From Polyangium fumosum (GTDB lineage Bacteria > Myxococcota_A > Polyangia > Polyangiales > Polyangiaceae), in contig NZ_SSMQ01000002.1 of assembly GCF_005144585.1 (NCBI RefSeq), forward strand, positions 372,001 to 436,000: a stretch of DNA of 64,000 nucleotides. Reading direction: 5' to 3'. The stretch's first letter is position 1. Each line of letters begins with the position of its first letter. Below the pieces are notes generated by a model, which was not told the origin of the DNA, ran no database searches, and saw nothing but the letters and a program-made list of their open reading frames with translations. Made by a program: the position numbers and the translations under genes. This document shows positions 26,637-35,768 of the stretch, in pieces.

Positions 26637-27479
26637 TCAGCCGTTCTTGCGATTGCGACGCCGCGAGGCCGAGATGCCCATCGCCGCGAGGCCGAGCGCG
26701 ATGCCCGTCATGGCGAAGGGCGACTCGGCTTGTCCCGGCGACGCCGAGCAGCCGAGCCCGCTGGCCTCGCCCGAGCCCGCGCAATCCGCGCCGCCGAGCG
26801 TGATCGTGCACTCGCCCTGCGCCTGGGCCGAGACGTCGACCTGGAGGCCCTGCTCGAGCAGGGCGCTGATGCAGCCCTTCACGTCGGAGGCGAACACGTA
26901 CTGATCGTTGCAGAAGAGCGCGCCCGTGGGCTCCTGGCACTGCACCCTGCAGCCGCCTTCGAGCTTCGCGTAGCAGGTGAGGTCGCAGTCCATGTTGATG
27001 TTCGCCGTGCACGCGCCCGTGCAGCACGTGTCGCAGTGCTCGATGCAGTTGCTCGGCTGCACCTGGCACTGGGTGCGGCAGCGGCTGGTGCAGCTCGCCT
27101 TCGCATCCGTCACGCAATCACGCTGCGGGTAGTTCGCCTGGCAATCCGCGATGAACGGCTGCTCGCATTCGTCGTGGCAGCCCTGGATGCAATCGAGCTT
27201 CGAGGGGTCGCACTCCGCGATGCAGCTCTCGCCGCAGTTGTTGGTGCACGACGTCGACGCCGACGCGGTGCATCCGCCCTCGCAGCCGGCGGTGAACCGC
27301 AGCGACGTGCAGTCGGCTTCGCAGCCGCCCTCGACGCGGATCTCGCAGCCGAGGCCGTTCTTGTTGAAATCGAATTTCCCGCACTCGGGAGGGGTCGTGA
27401 TGGCGAGCGCCTGGGACGAGGCGAGGAGCAACGCCGGGAACGCGAGGACCGAAAGCACGAGCTTGCCAAAGTCAGCCAT
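26637..27479 (-). CDS. Cys-rich secreted protein with MYXO-CTERM-like anchor
   Basis: A 280-residue exported protein: Sec signal (cut near SQALA-IT), about thirty cysteines in repeating Cx3C/Cx7C patterns (CEADCTSLRF, CNDQYVFASDVKGC) and a C-terminal sorting tail made of a Cys-Ser (LGCSASPGQ), a hydrophobic helix (AMTGIALGLAAMGI) and an arginine-rich end (SRRRNRK). That tail resembles the MYXO-CTERM signal used for cell-surface display in myxobacteria. The body must be extensively disulphide-bonded. Function unknown. It stands alone between two hairpins. Confidence 0.85.
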   Translation of the reverse strand: MADFGKLVLSVLAFPALLLASSQALAITTPPECGKFDFNKNGLGCEIRVEGGCEADCTSLRFTAGCEGGCTASASTSCTNNCGESCIAECDPSKLDCIQGCHDECEQPFIADCQANYPQRDCVTDAKASCTSRCRTQCQVQPSNCIEHCDTCCTGACTANINMDCDLTCYAKLEGGCRVQCQEPTGALFCNDQYVFASDVKGCISALLEQGLQVDVSAQAQGECTITLGGADCAGSGEASGLGCSASPGQAESPFAMTGIALGLAAMGISASRRRNRKNG

Positions 27480-27515
27480 GGGGTCTCCTTCCGATGCGAA
27501 GGCAGAGGGTATCAG

Positions 27516-27570
27516 GGACCGTCTTGATCGAGGCCCACGCGATCACGTGGGCGGCCTCGTAAGACGGTCC
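27516..27570. terminator. long perfect hairpin (cruciform-like)
   Basis: A 55-nt nested inverted repeat: GGACCGTCTT pairs with AAGACGGTCC, GAGGCC with GGCCTC and CCCACG with CGTGGG. It lies downstream of yebC and just upstream of the Cys-rich gene, so it may terminate yebC read-through or regulate the Cys-rich gene. No T-run follows. Confidence 0.5.
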
Positions 27571-27623
27571 TTCCCCAGGCTCGTTGCAGAGCTCGTCCGA
27601 GTCCGAATGTTGCTCCACACGCA

Positions 27624-27655
27624 GAAGGGGCCTTCCGACGCGGAAGATCCCCTTC
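27624..27655 (-). terminator. yebC terminator hairpin
   Basis: GAAGGGG (27624) pairs with CCCCTTC and CTTCCG with CGGAAG around a 3-nt loop, starting 12 nt after the yebC stop. It is GC-rich and lacks a T-run. Confidence 0.6.
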
Positions 27656-27666
27656 GTTCGTGTGTC

Positions 27667-28416
27667 TCAGCCCGCGATGCGGGCGAGCTCGTCTTCGGAG
27701 ACGTCGAAGTCAGCGTAGACGTTCTGCGTGTCGTCGTGATCGTCGAGCGTGTCGAAGAGGTTCAAGCAGAGCTCGGCGTCACGCCCCTCGACCTGCTTCT
27801 TGTTCTTCGGGACGTACGCAGGGCCGCTCGACTTCACCGCGATCTTCGCGTCCTCGAGCGCCTTCACGACGGGGTCCGTGAGCTCGACGCTGCACGTCAC
27901 CTGCCACTCCTCGCCCTGGTCGGTGTAGTCGTCGGCGCCCGCGCCCACGGCGATCTCCATGAGCTGGTCCTCGGTCGCCGCTTCCTTCGCGAGCGTGATG
28001 AGGCCCTTGCGATCGAAGGCCCACGCCGCCGAGCCGCCCGAACTCATCTGGCCGTTGTGCTTCTCGAAGATCTTGCGGACCTCGGCGACGGTGCGGTTCT
28101 TGTTGTCCGTCATCACGTCGACGATGAAGAGCGTGCCGCCGGGGCCCGTGCCCTCGTAGACGATCTCCTCGTAGTTCACGCCCTCGATCTCGCCGGTGCC
28201 GCGCTGGATCGCCCGCTTGATCGTGTCGGCGGGCATCGCCTGGCTGCGCGCGTCCGTGACCGCCTTCCGCAGGCGCGGGTTGCCGTCGACGTTGCCCCCG
28301 CCCATGCGCGACGCGACGGTGATCTCCTTGATCAGCTTCGTGAAGAGCTTGCCGCGCTTCGCGTCGAGCGCGCCCTTCTTGCGCTTGATCGTGGCCCATT
28401 TGGAGTGGCCGCTCAT
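27667..28416 (-). CDS. YebC/PmpR-family regulatory protein
   Basis: A 249-residue cytoplasmic protein of the YebC/TACO1 family, now linked to translation of difficult (proline-rich) stretches as well as transcription control. The signature start MSGHSKWATIKRKKGALDAK, the central GPGGTLFIVDVMTDNKNRTV and the C-terminal LFDTLDDHDDTQNVYADF are all present. A longer frame to 28593 is rejected because MSGHSKW is the conserved N-terminus. It diverges from thrS across a 275-bp spacer. Confidence 0.95.
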   Translation of the reverse strand: MSGHSKWATIKRKKGALDAKRGKLFTKLIKEITVASRMGGGNVDGNPRLRKAVTDARSQAMPADTIKRAIQRGTGEIEGVNYEEIVYEGTGPGGTLFIVDVMTDNKNRTVAEVRKIFEKHNGQMSSGGSAAWAFDRKGLITLAKEAATEDQLMEIAVGAGADDYTDQGEEWQVTCSVELTDPVVKALEDAKIAVKSSGPAYVPKNKKQVEGRDAELCLNLFDTLDDHDDTQNVYADFDVSEDELARIAG

Positions 28417-28691
28417 GCCTTCACTACTCCTCGAAAGTGTGCGCCCCGGGCGCACCGCGCCGCAAAGCGCGCGGAAGGTAGCGAGGTGGCCCCTCGGAGG
28501 CAACCTCGGCCTGCGCTCCCCCGGGCGTTTTTCCGACCCGGAGGCGGCCAGCGCGGGCGGACCTCGCTTGCTTTCGGGGCCGCGGTGGCGCACGTTCTGC
28601 GCCCCAAACCAAGAGCTTTGTGCTGGCCGGGGCCTCGACCGAGAGGGCTCGGCCGGTGGACAGGGCCGAGCCCAACCGAGAGATCCGAGTC

Positions 28692-30521
28692 ATGCCCGTC
28701 ATCGAAGAGAAACCCCAGGACGAGAAGCTGTTTCGCATCCGCCACTCGCTCGCTCACGTCATGGCGCAGGCGGTCCAGACGCTCTACCCGGGGACGAAGC
28801 TCGGGTTCGGCCCGGCCATCGACGACGGCTTCTACTACGACTTCATCCTGCCGAAGACGTTGAGCGACACGGAGCTGCCCGCCATCGAGGCGAAGATGCG
28901 CGACATCATCGCGGCGGCGCAGACCTTCTCGCACGAGGACCTGCCCCTCGACGCGGCACTCGCGCGCATCGAGGGCCAGATGGGCGAGCCCTTCAAGGCC
29001 GAGTACGCGCGGGAGCTCGCGGACAAGAAGGGCCACCGCGAAATTAGTTTCTACGCAAACGGTGGCTTCGTCGACATGTGCGAAGGGCCGCACGTTTCGA
29101 GCACGAGCGACATCCCGGCGGACGCCTTCAAGCTGCACGCGCTGGCGGGCGCGTACTGGCGCGGCGACGAGCGCAACGCGATGATGACGCGGATCTACGG
29201 CTACGCGTTCAACACGAAGGCGGAGCTCGACGAGTACGTCGCGGCCGTGGAGCAGGCCAAGCAGCGGGATCACCGCAAGCTCGGGCAAGAGCTTCGCATC
29301 TACGCGATCCGCGACGAGATCGGCAAGGGCCTGCCGCTCTGGCTGCCGAACGGCGCGGCGATCCGGCACGAGCTCGAGAAGCTCGCGCACGAGATGGAGT
29401 TCCGCGCGGGCTACAAGAAGGTCGCGACGCCGCACATCACGAAGCGCGGCCTCTACGAGACCTCGGGGCACATCCCGCTCTACGAGGACGGCATGTACCC
29501 GCCGATGGTCCTCGAAGAGGAGGGGCGCGGCGCGGGCGGGCCCGAGGAGTCGTACTACCTCAAGCCGATGAACTGCCCGCACCACCACATGGTGTTCGCC
29601 TCGGAGAAACACTCGTACCGCGATCTGCCGCTGCGCTACACCGAGTACGGCTCGGTCTACCGCTTCGAGCGCGCGGGCGCGCTCCAGGGCCTCACCCGCG
29701 TGCGCGGCATGGCGATGAACGACGCGCACATCTACGTGACGCCCGAGCAGCTCAAGGAGGAGTTCCAGGCCGTCATGAAGCTCCACGAGCGGTACTACGC
29801 GCTGTTCGGATTGACGAACTACTTCATGCGTTTGTCGCTCTGGGACCCGGCGGATCCGAAGCGCGGAGCGAAGTACGTCGACGATCCGGAGAACTGGGCG
29901 CTCTCGGAGCGGCTCGTGACCGAGGCGCTGGAGGAGATGGGGGCGAACTACAAGCTCTCGCCCGGCGAGGCGGCGTTCTACGGGCCGAAGGTGGATTTCC
30001 AGTTCATCACGGTGACGGGCCGCGAGTTCACGCTCTCCACGAATCAGCTCGATTTCGCGGTCCCGGCGCGCTTCGGGCTCGCGTACACGGACAAGGACGG
30101 CAAGGAGAAGACGCCGTACTGCATCCACCGCGCGCCGATGGGCACGCACGAGCGCTTCATCGCGTTCCTCATCGAGCACTTCGGCGGCGCGTTCCCGACG
30201 TGGCTCGCGCCGGTGCAGGTCGTGATCATCCCCGTGAGCGACAAGTTCCTCGCGTACGGCAAGAAGATCGAGGCGCTGCTCCGCGAGGACCTCGTGCGCG
30301 TGGAGCTCGACACGAGCTCGGCCACGATGGGCAAGAAGATCCAGGAGGGCGCGACGCGGAAGGTGCCGATCCTGCTCGTCGTCGGCGGCAAGGAAGAGAC
30401 GGAGCAGACGGTGACCGTGCGCAGGTACGGCATCAAGGAGCAGAAGGCGATGCCGCTCGCGGGCTTCGTCGAGATGCTGTCGCAGGAGATCAAAGAGCGG
30501 CGGCACGTGAAGTCGTGGTAA
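28692..30521 (+). CDS. thrS: threonyl-tRNA synthetase lacking the TGS domain
   Basis: A 609-residue class II synthetase charging tRNA-Thr. The editing domain is shown by RHSLAHVMAQAVQ, the zinc/active-site region by MNCPHHHMVF and the class II motifs by YRFERAGALQGLTRVR and HRAPMGTHERFIAFL; an anticodon-binding domain follows. The protein starts directly before the editing domain (MPVIEEKPQDEKLFRIRHSL), so the usual N-terminal TGS domain of about 60 residues is missing; upstream in-frame sequence does not encode one. It heads a plus-strand run of genes with a 16-nt gap to the next. Confidence 0.93.
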   Translation: MPVIEEKPQDEKLFRIRHSLAHVMAQAVQTLYPGTKLGFGPAIDDGFYYDFILPKTLSDTELPAIEAKMRDIIAAAQTFSHEDLPLDAALARIEGQMGEPFKAEYARELADKKGHREISFYANGGFVDMCEGPHVSSTSDIPADAFKLHALAGAYWRGDERNAMMTRIYGYAFNTKAELDEYVAAVEQAKQRDHRKLGQELRIYAIRDEIGKGLPLWLPNGAAIRHELEKLAHEMEFRAGYKKVATPHITKRGLYETSGHIPLYEDGMYPPMVLEEEGRGAGGPEESYYLKPMNCPHHHMVFASEKHSYRDLPLRYTEYGSVYRFERAGALQGLTRVRGMAMNDAHIYVTPEQLKEEFQAVMKLHERYYALFGLTNYFMRLSLWDPADPKRGAKYVDDPENWALSERLVTEALEEMGANYKLSPGEAAFYGPKVDFQFITVTGREFTLSTNQLDFAVPARFGLAYTDKDGKEKTPYCIHRAPMGTHERFIAFLIEHFGGAFPTWLAPVQVVIIPVSDKFLAYGKKIEALLREDLVRVELDTSSATMGKKIQEGATRKVPILLVVGGKEETEQTVTVRRYGIKEQKAMPLAGFVEMLSQEIKERRHVKSW

Positions 30522-30537
30522 TTTCCGGGGGGACTCG

Positions 30538-31872
30538 ATGATCCCCCCGGCGCGCCTCGTTTCGTTCGTTCGAGAGGCGCCCTTCCTCGCGTTCGTCCTG
30601 CTCGCGCCCGTCGCCGGGTGTGTCCTCCTCACCGACGTCGACGAACGTCGAATCCCCAAAGATCACACGTCGTCCGCTTCGTCGTCCGGAAGCTCGTCCG
30701 CGTCGACCGGCGCGGGCGGCGCGGGCGGGCAAGGCGGCGCGGGCGGCGCGTTTTCGTGCACGAGCGACGCCGATTGTCCGGGGCTCGCCTCCGCGTGTGG
30801 CGAGCCCCGATGCTTCGAGGATGGTCGCTGCGGCTTCGACAACCAGCCGATCGGGGCGCCCTGCGACGAGGGCGGGGCAGCGTGTGACGGCAAGGGTCAG
30901 TGCGTGGAGTGCACGGCCGGCGTGCACTGCGCGAGCGGCAAGTGCGGGCCGGATCGAACGTGCATCCCGGCGACGTGCAGCGACGCGATCGAGAACGGCG
31001 ACGAGACGGACATCGATTGCGGCGGATCGTGCGTCGCGAATTGCGGGCCGGGCGCGGGTTGCATCGCGGACGACGATTGCGTGGGTGGGCTCTGCGAGGC
31101 GGGCACGTGCGCGCCGACGTGCAAAGACGGAGCGACGAACGGCGAGGAGACGGGCGTGGATTGCGGCGGGCCGACGTGTCCCGCGTGTCCGCTCGGCGTG
31201 GCCTGCGAGATCGACGCGGATTGCGTTTCGGGGTTCTGCGAGGCCGGCGTCTGCGCGGCGATCCCGACCTGCTCGGACGGCGTGAAGAACGGGTCCGAGA
31301 CGGACGTCGATTGCGGCGGGTCGGACTGCGTGAAATGCGGCGTGGGCGGGGCTTGCGAGGGTGGAATCGATTGCGAGAGCACGTCGTGCGTGGCCGGGGT
31401 GTGCGCGGGCCCCTCGTGTACGGACGGCGTGCGGAATGGGGACGAGACGGGGATCGATTGCGGCGTGGTTTGTCCGACCGGATGCGCGCCGGGCACGCCG
31501 TGCACGAACGGGCTCGATTGCGCGAGCAAGATCTGCGAGGGCCCGGCGGGCAGCGCCGTCTGCTCGACGCCCTCCTGCTTCGACGGCGAGCACAACGGCG
31601 ACGAGACGAGCTACGACTGCGGCGGCTCGTGCGACGTGAAATGCCCGCCGTTCTACCCGTGCCTCGTCCACGCGGATTGCAAAGGCGGCGTGTGTGATCC
31701 CGTGAAGCTCACGTGCACGCCGACCTGCGCCGACGGCTACCAGAACGCCGGCGAGACGGACCCGGATTGCGGCGGCCCGTGCCCCAAGAGATGCCCCGAG
31801 GGCGGCCATTGCAACACGAGCATCGACTGCGTCCCGAATTTGAATTGCTTCCAGGGGCATTGCTTGCCATGA
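30538..31872 (+). CDS. Cys-rich repeat lipoprotein
   Basis: A 444-residue exported lipoprotein (lipobox VAGC) with a Ser/Gly linker and then about seven repeats of roughly 45 residues. Each repeat has the frame C-DGVKNGDETDIDCGG-C-C----C---DC-SG-C--G-C (for example CSDGVKNGSETDVDCGG, CTDGVRNGDETGIDCG). The acidic NGDETD loop may bind calcium. Such proteins are common on myxobacterial surfaces; function is unknown. The stop overlaps the start of the next gene (ATGA), coupling it to the Asp-box protein. Confidence 0.85.
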   Translation: MIPPARLVSFVREAPFLAFVLLAPVAGCVLLTDVDERRIPKDHTSSASSSGSSSASTGAGGAGGQGGAGGAFSCTSDADCPGLASACGEPRCFEDGRCGFDNQPIGAPCDEGGAACDGKGQCVECTAGVHCASGKCGPDRTCIPATCSDAIENGDETDIDCGGSCVANCGPGAGCIADDDCVGGLCEAGTCAPTCKDGATNGEETGVDCGGPTCPACPLGVACEIDADCVSGFCEAGVCAAIPTCSDGVKNGSETDVDCGGSDCVKCGVGGACEGGIDCESTSCVAGVCAGPSCTDGVRNGDETGIDCGVVCPTGCAPGTPCTNGLDCASKICEGPAGSAVCSTPSCFDGEHNGDETSYDCGGSCDVKCPPFYPCLVHADCKGGVCDPVKLTCTPTCADGYQNAGETDPDCGGPCPKRCPEGGHCNTSIDCVPNLNCFQGHCLP

Positions 31873-33224
31873 GGCGCCTCGGAGGCCTCGCCGCCCTCGC
31901 CGCCCTCGCCTTGCCTGCGGGCCCGGCGCTCGCGAATGGTCGATTTCCTTCGGCCGGGCACGTCGAGGTCGATCCGATGGATCCGGCGCACGTGGTCTTG
32001 CGGGCGACGTACGGGCTCGTCGTGAGCACGGACGGGGGCGCGCGCTGGTCGTGGGTGTGCGAGGAGGCGATGTCGTTCGCGGGGATCTGGGACCCGCCGA
32101 TCGGCATCACCGCGGGCGGCGCGCTGCTCGTGGGGTTGCCCGATGGGCTCACCGTCTCGACGCCCGACGGCTGTGGATTTTCGCGGGTAGGCGCGCTCGA
32201 AGGAAAGCTCGTCATCGATCTCGCGGTGGACAAGAAAAACCCAGCCCGCGCCGTGGTGCTCACGTCCACGCCGCTCGGCGCGAGCTTTGATACGCGGCTC
32301 TTCTGGACCGAGGACGGCGGCGCGTCGTTCACGGACGCGGAGGCCGTTTTCCCGGACAATCTGCGCGGATGGACGGTCGATCTCACGCCGCAGCCTTCGA
32401 TCGTCTACGTGAGCGGCGTGCTCGGCGGATCGATGCCGATGGGCGTCGTGCTTCGGTCCACGGACGGCGGAAAGACCCACGAAATCACGCCGGTGCCCGG
32501 GAGCGACGACACGCGCGGCCCCTTCATCGGCGCGGTGGATCCGGCGGACGCGGACCGGTTGTACGTGCGGCTCGACGGCGCCCCGGGGAGGTTGCTCCAT
32601 TCGGCGGACGGCGCGAAGACGTGGGAGGAGCTTTTCGTCGGGGAAGGAGCGCTCTTGGGGTTTTCCCTGTCGCCCGACGGCAGCGCGCTCGTCGTGGGCG
32701 GCGAAAAGGATGGCATCTGGCGCTCGCCGGCGCCGGAATGGGCTTTCGAGCAGGTGTCTCGATTGCACGCGCGGTGTTTGCGCTGGGCGGAGCCGGGTGT
32801 GTACGCATGCACCGAGGAGGCGCTCGACGGCTTCTCCGTGGGTTTGTCCGTGACCGCGGGCTCGACGTTCGGCGTGGCCTCGCGCCTCGCCGATCTCTGC
32901 GGGCCGCTCCCCTGCCCCGCAGGCAGCACGACGCGCTCGTTTTGCGAGCCACGCTGGCCAATGTTGCAGACGATGCTGAATCCGGTGTCCTGTGACGGCG
33001 CAGGCGGCGCAGGCGGCGCAGGGCCGGTGGACGCTGGCGTGCCGCCCGGGGAAATCCCGGGAAAGGAGCCGCCGGGCGCCTGTGCCTGTGGCCTCGCGCG
33101 GGGGGTCCCGGGCGGCGAGGCGGGCGCTTTTTGGGCGGCCCTCGCCGCCTTCGGGCTCATCGGGGCGCGTCGCGCGCACCCCAAAGGATTTCGCTCGGGC
33201 GAGCCGAGAGGAAGGCGACCGTGA
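31869..33224 (+). CDS. Asp-box (BNR) beta-propeller surface protein
   Basis: A 451-residue exported protein with signal MRRLGGLAALAALALPAG. The body carries Asp-box repeats (STDGGARWSW, TEDGGASFTD, STDGGKTHEI, SADGAKTWEE), typical of sialidase- or sortilin-like propellers; no sialidase catalytic residues are recognised. The C-terminus has a Gly/Ala/Pro linker, a Cys pair (CACGLARG), a hydrophobic helix and a basic end, resembling a MYXO-CTERM anchor. It overlaps the genes on both sides by 4 nt (ATGA, GTGA), forming a tightly coupled trio. Confidence 0.85.
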   Translation: MRRLGGLAALAALALPAGPALANGRFPSAGHVEVDPMDPAHVVLRATYGLVVSTDGGARWSWVCEEAMSFAGIWDPPIGITAGGALLVGLPDGLTVSTPDGCGFSRVGALEGKLVIDLAVDKKNPARAVVLTSTPLGASFDTRLFWTEDGGASFTDAEAVFPDNLRGWTVDLTPQPSIVYVSGVLGGSMPMGVVLRSTDGGKTHEITPVPGSDDTRGPFIGAVDPADADRLYVRLDGAPGRLLHSADGAKTWEELFVGEGALLGFSLSPDGSALVVGGEKDGIWRSPAPEWAFEQVSRLHARCLRWAEPGVYACTEEALDGFSVGLSVTAGSTFGVASRLADLCGPLPCPAGSTTRSFCEPRWPMLQTMLNPVSCDGAGGAGGAGPVDAGVPPGEIPGKEPPGACACGLARGVPGGEAGAFWAALAAFGLIGARRAHPKGFRSGEPRGRRP

Positions 33225-33595
33225 ACTGTCCCAAATGCAAAGCGGTGATGGAGATCGTGGTGTTCGAGGACGTCGAGGTCGATCGCTGCACGGGCTGCAA
33301 AGGTCTCTGGTTCGACAGCCGCGAGAACGAGCGGCTCAAATCGATGCGTGGCTCCGAGATCATCGACTCGGGGGATCCGAAGACCGGGCGGAAAAACAAC
33401 ACAATCCCGTACGTGCGCTGTCCACGCGACGGAAACCCGCTCGTGCGAATGGTGGACCCGGCGCAGACGCACCTCTGGTACGAGACGTGCTCGACCTGCG
33501 GCGGCGCGTATTTCGACGCGGGTGAGTTCCGCGATTACAAGAACCTCACGGTGCTCGATTTCATCAAGGATCTGTTCGCGAAGCCGCGGGCTTGA
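33221..33595 (+). CDS. zinc-knuckle (zf-TFIIB-like) protein
   Basis: A 124-residue cytoplasmic protein with two zinc-binding knuckles of the zf-TFIIB type: MNCPKCKAVMEIVVFEDVEV followed by CTGCKGLWFD, and VRCPRDGNPL followed by CSTCGGAYFDAGE. The family role is unknown; such proteins are thought to bind nucleic acid or protein. The GTG start at 33221 overlaps the upstream stop as GTGA, and the longer ATG start at 33131 would run through the upstream gene. Confidence 0.88.
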   Translation: MNCPKCKAVMEIVVFEDVEVDRCTGCKGLWFDSRENERLKSMRGSEIIDSGDPKTGRKNNTIPYVRCPRDGNPLVRMVDPAQTHLWYETCSTCGGAYFDAGEFRDYKNLTVLDFIKDLFAKPRA

Positions 33596-33632
33596 GCCGC
33601 TGCGGGCGCCTCAGCGGTTGCGCCGTTCGTAT

Positions 33633-34460
33633 CTATCGACGGGTCCGATAGGCGTCGAGCTCGGCCTTGCGCTCCCGACCGACCGCATCGAGCTTGTCCT
33701 GCCAGACCTTTTTGTAGGGCCGGAGCGTCTGCACGAGCTCGCGGGCGATGACCAGGTTGCGGTACCATTTCGAGTCCGCGGGCACGATCGTCCACGGGGC
33801 GCGCTTCGTCGCGGTGCGCGAGATGGCGTCCTCGTAGGCGTCGGTGTACTCGCCCCACTTCTCGCGCTCTTTCCAGTCGCCGGGGTTCAGCTTCCAGGCG
33901 GTGCGCGGGTCCTGCTCGCGCTCGACGAGGCGCTTTTTTTGCTCGTCCTTGCTGATGTGAAGGAAAAACTTCAGCACGATCGTGCCGTGCTCGCAGAGCA
34001 GCTCCTCGAAATCGCGGATGTGGCCGAATCGCTCGCCCCAGATGTCGCGAGGGACGAGGTCGTGGACGCGCACGACGAGCACGTCTTCGTAATGGGAGCG
34101 GTTGAAGATCGAGAACTCGCCCCTGCGCGGCGTGTGGCGGTGAATGCGCCAGAGGAAATCGTGCTCGCGCTCCTCCTCGGTGGGCACGCCGAACGAGGTG
34201 ACGTGCACGCCGCGCGGATTGAGCAGGCCCACCACGTGCTTGATCGCGCCGTCCTTGCCCGCGGTGTCGCGGCCCTGAAGAACGACGAGCACCGAATGCG
34301 TGCGCGCGCCCCACAGGAGATCCTGGAGCTCGAACAGCTCCTCGCCGAGCTCCTCGAGCTCCCGCGCCGCCGCCTCGCGCGTCAACCCGCCGGGCGGCGA
34401 CTCGCTAATCGCGCCGAGATTCACTTTCTCCCCGGTCTTGTCGAACGTGACGACGCCCAC
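33633..34460 (-). CDS. ppk2: polyphosphate kinase 2 family protein
   Basis: A 275-residue PPK2-type kinase that transfers phosphate between polyphosphate and nucleotides. Walker A VLQGRDTAGKDGAIKHV, the PPK2 motif FNRSHYEDVLVVRV, a Walker B-like VLKFFLHISKDEQKKRL and the lid with NPGDWKEREKW are present. The start is GTG 34460 (GTGGGCGTCGTC) with AAGGAG upstream; no ATG is in place. Which nucleotide it prefers cannot be told from sequence alone. It diverges from the gene at 34569. Confidence 0.9.
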   Translation of the reverse strand: MGVVTFDKTGEKVNLGAISESPPGGLTREAAARELEELGEELFELQDLLWGARTHSVLVVLQGRDTAGKDGAIKHVVGLLNPRGVHVTSFGVPTEEEREHDFLWRIHRHTPRRGEFSIFNRSHYEDVLVVRVHDLVPRDIWGERFGHIRDFEELLCEHGTIVLKFFLHISKDEQKKRLVEREQDPRTAWKLNPGDWKEREKWGEYTDAYEDAISRTATKRAPWTIVPADSKWYRNLVIARELVQTLRPYKKVWQDKLDAVGRERKAELDAYRTRR

Positions 34461-34568
34461 GCGCACTCTCCTTTCGAGGTCCCTTGGCCACGGGGCCCGC
34501 CCCGCGAACCGAGCAAACGCAAAGATTCGCCGCACGTCAAGCTTTATTCGTGTATCGTTGGTGCTCGC

Positions 34569-35744
34569 ATGGTCAGCGCGAGCGGGACGGATCCGGCGGC
34601 ACAAGTAGAGACGAAAGCTCCGCTGCTCGAACGGCTCGGGGTGCGTTATTTTCGCCGGCTCTCGGCGTCCTTGCCGCGCGTCGCTTCGGCCGACGCGGTG
34701 AGCGTACTGAACGCCGAGGAGCGACGTCACCTCTCGGTCGTGGTGCGCGGCGCCGTGATCCGCGCGAGCGTCGCGGGCGCGGTGAGCGCGGCGCTCGCGG
34801 CCGGCGCGGAGGTGCTCGCGGATCGGCTCTTCGGGGCCGAGCACGCGAGTTTCGATGTGGCCGCGCGATACTGGGCGCTCGTCGGCGGCGTGACGATCGT
34901 CGCGGCGGTGGCGGAGATCTTGTATCTTTATTGGGATTCGCTGCGCGCCGTGCATCAGCTCTCCCGCGCCGCGGGGCTCGATCCTTTCGCGACCGAGACG
35001 AGCGGCGATGGGGCGGCCGTGGCGGCGGCGCTCGCGCGCGCCGCGCTCGAATTGCCGAACCCGACGGAGCGCGTGTTCGGGGTCGATCCGCGGCGTGAGG
35101 CATCGAAATTCAAATTGGCGATCGCGTCGCTGCTCTACAAGGTGAAGGTGAGCGTCACCAATTTCGCGGTGAAGGTGCTCGTCCGTCGCCTGGCCGGCCG
35201 CGCGCTCGTGCGCACGTGGCTGCCTTTCGTCGCGGTGCCCGGCACGGCCGCGTGGAACGGGATCGTTTGCTGGGTCGTGCTGCGCGAGGCGAAGATCCGG
35301 GTGATGGGCCCCTCGGCCGCGCGCGAGCTCGTGGGGGCGATCTTCGATCAGGGAATCACGCCTTCGGCCGAGGGGCGCCTCGCGCTCGTGCGCGCCGTGG
35401 CGAGCTCGATCGTGCGCACGGAGGACTTGCACCCGAATCTGCACGCGGTGCTCGTCGAGGTCCTGCGGCGCGTGGACGATCCGTTGCCGGACGGGATCGA
35501 CGATTCGCGGGTGTTCCTCGACATCCTTGCGCGCCTGCCGTCCGCGGAGCAACGAATGGCGCTGCAGGTCCTGCTCTCGGCGGCGATCATCGACGGACGC
35601 TTCACGAGCGCCGAGACGCGGCTGCTCCACGAGGCGCAAGCCGCCTGCGGGCGGACCCCGGACGTGCGTCCGGCGGAGCGGCTGCGGCGCGCATTCGTGG
35701 CCGGCACCGGGTCGCTCGACGAGCTGATTCGCACGCTCGTCTGA
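34569..35744 (+). CDS. membrane protein, LBF_2804-like
   Basis: A 391-residue protein opening PLLERLGVRYFRRLSASLP, with two hydrophobic helices at about residues 65-85 and 95-120 and two more at about 215-245. The C-terminal part (LLSAAIIDGRFTSAETRLLH) resembles the acidic helical TerB fold. The layout fits what I recall of the LBF_2804 family described in Leptospira and myxobacteria; that assignment is from memory and needs a profile search. Function unknown. It converges with the large VIT/vWA gene. Confidence 0.75.
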   Translation: MVSASGTDPAAQVETKAPLLERLGVRYFRRLSASLPRVASADAVSVLNAEERRHLSVVVRGAVIRASVAGAVSAALAAGAEVLADRLFGAEHASFDVAARYWALVGGVTIVAAVAEILYLYWDSLRAVHQLSRAAGLDPFATETSGDGAAVAAALARAALELPNPTERVFGVDPRREASKFKLAIASLLYKVKVSVTNFAVKVLVRRLAGRALVRTWLPFVAVPGTAAWNGIVCWVVLREAKIRVMGPSAARELVGAIFDQGITPSAEGRLALVRAVASSIVRTEDLHPNLHAVLVEVLRRVDDPLPDGIDDSRVFLDILARLPSAEQRMALQVLLSAAIIDGRFTSAETRLLHEAQAACGRTPDVRPAERLRRAFVAGTGSLDELIRTLV

Positions 35745-35768
35745 ACGGTCACGCGAGCGTCAGCGAAT

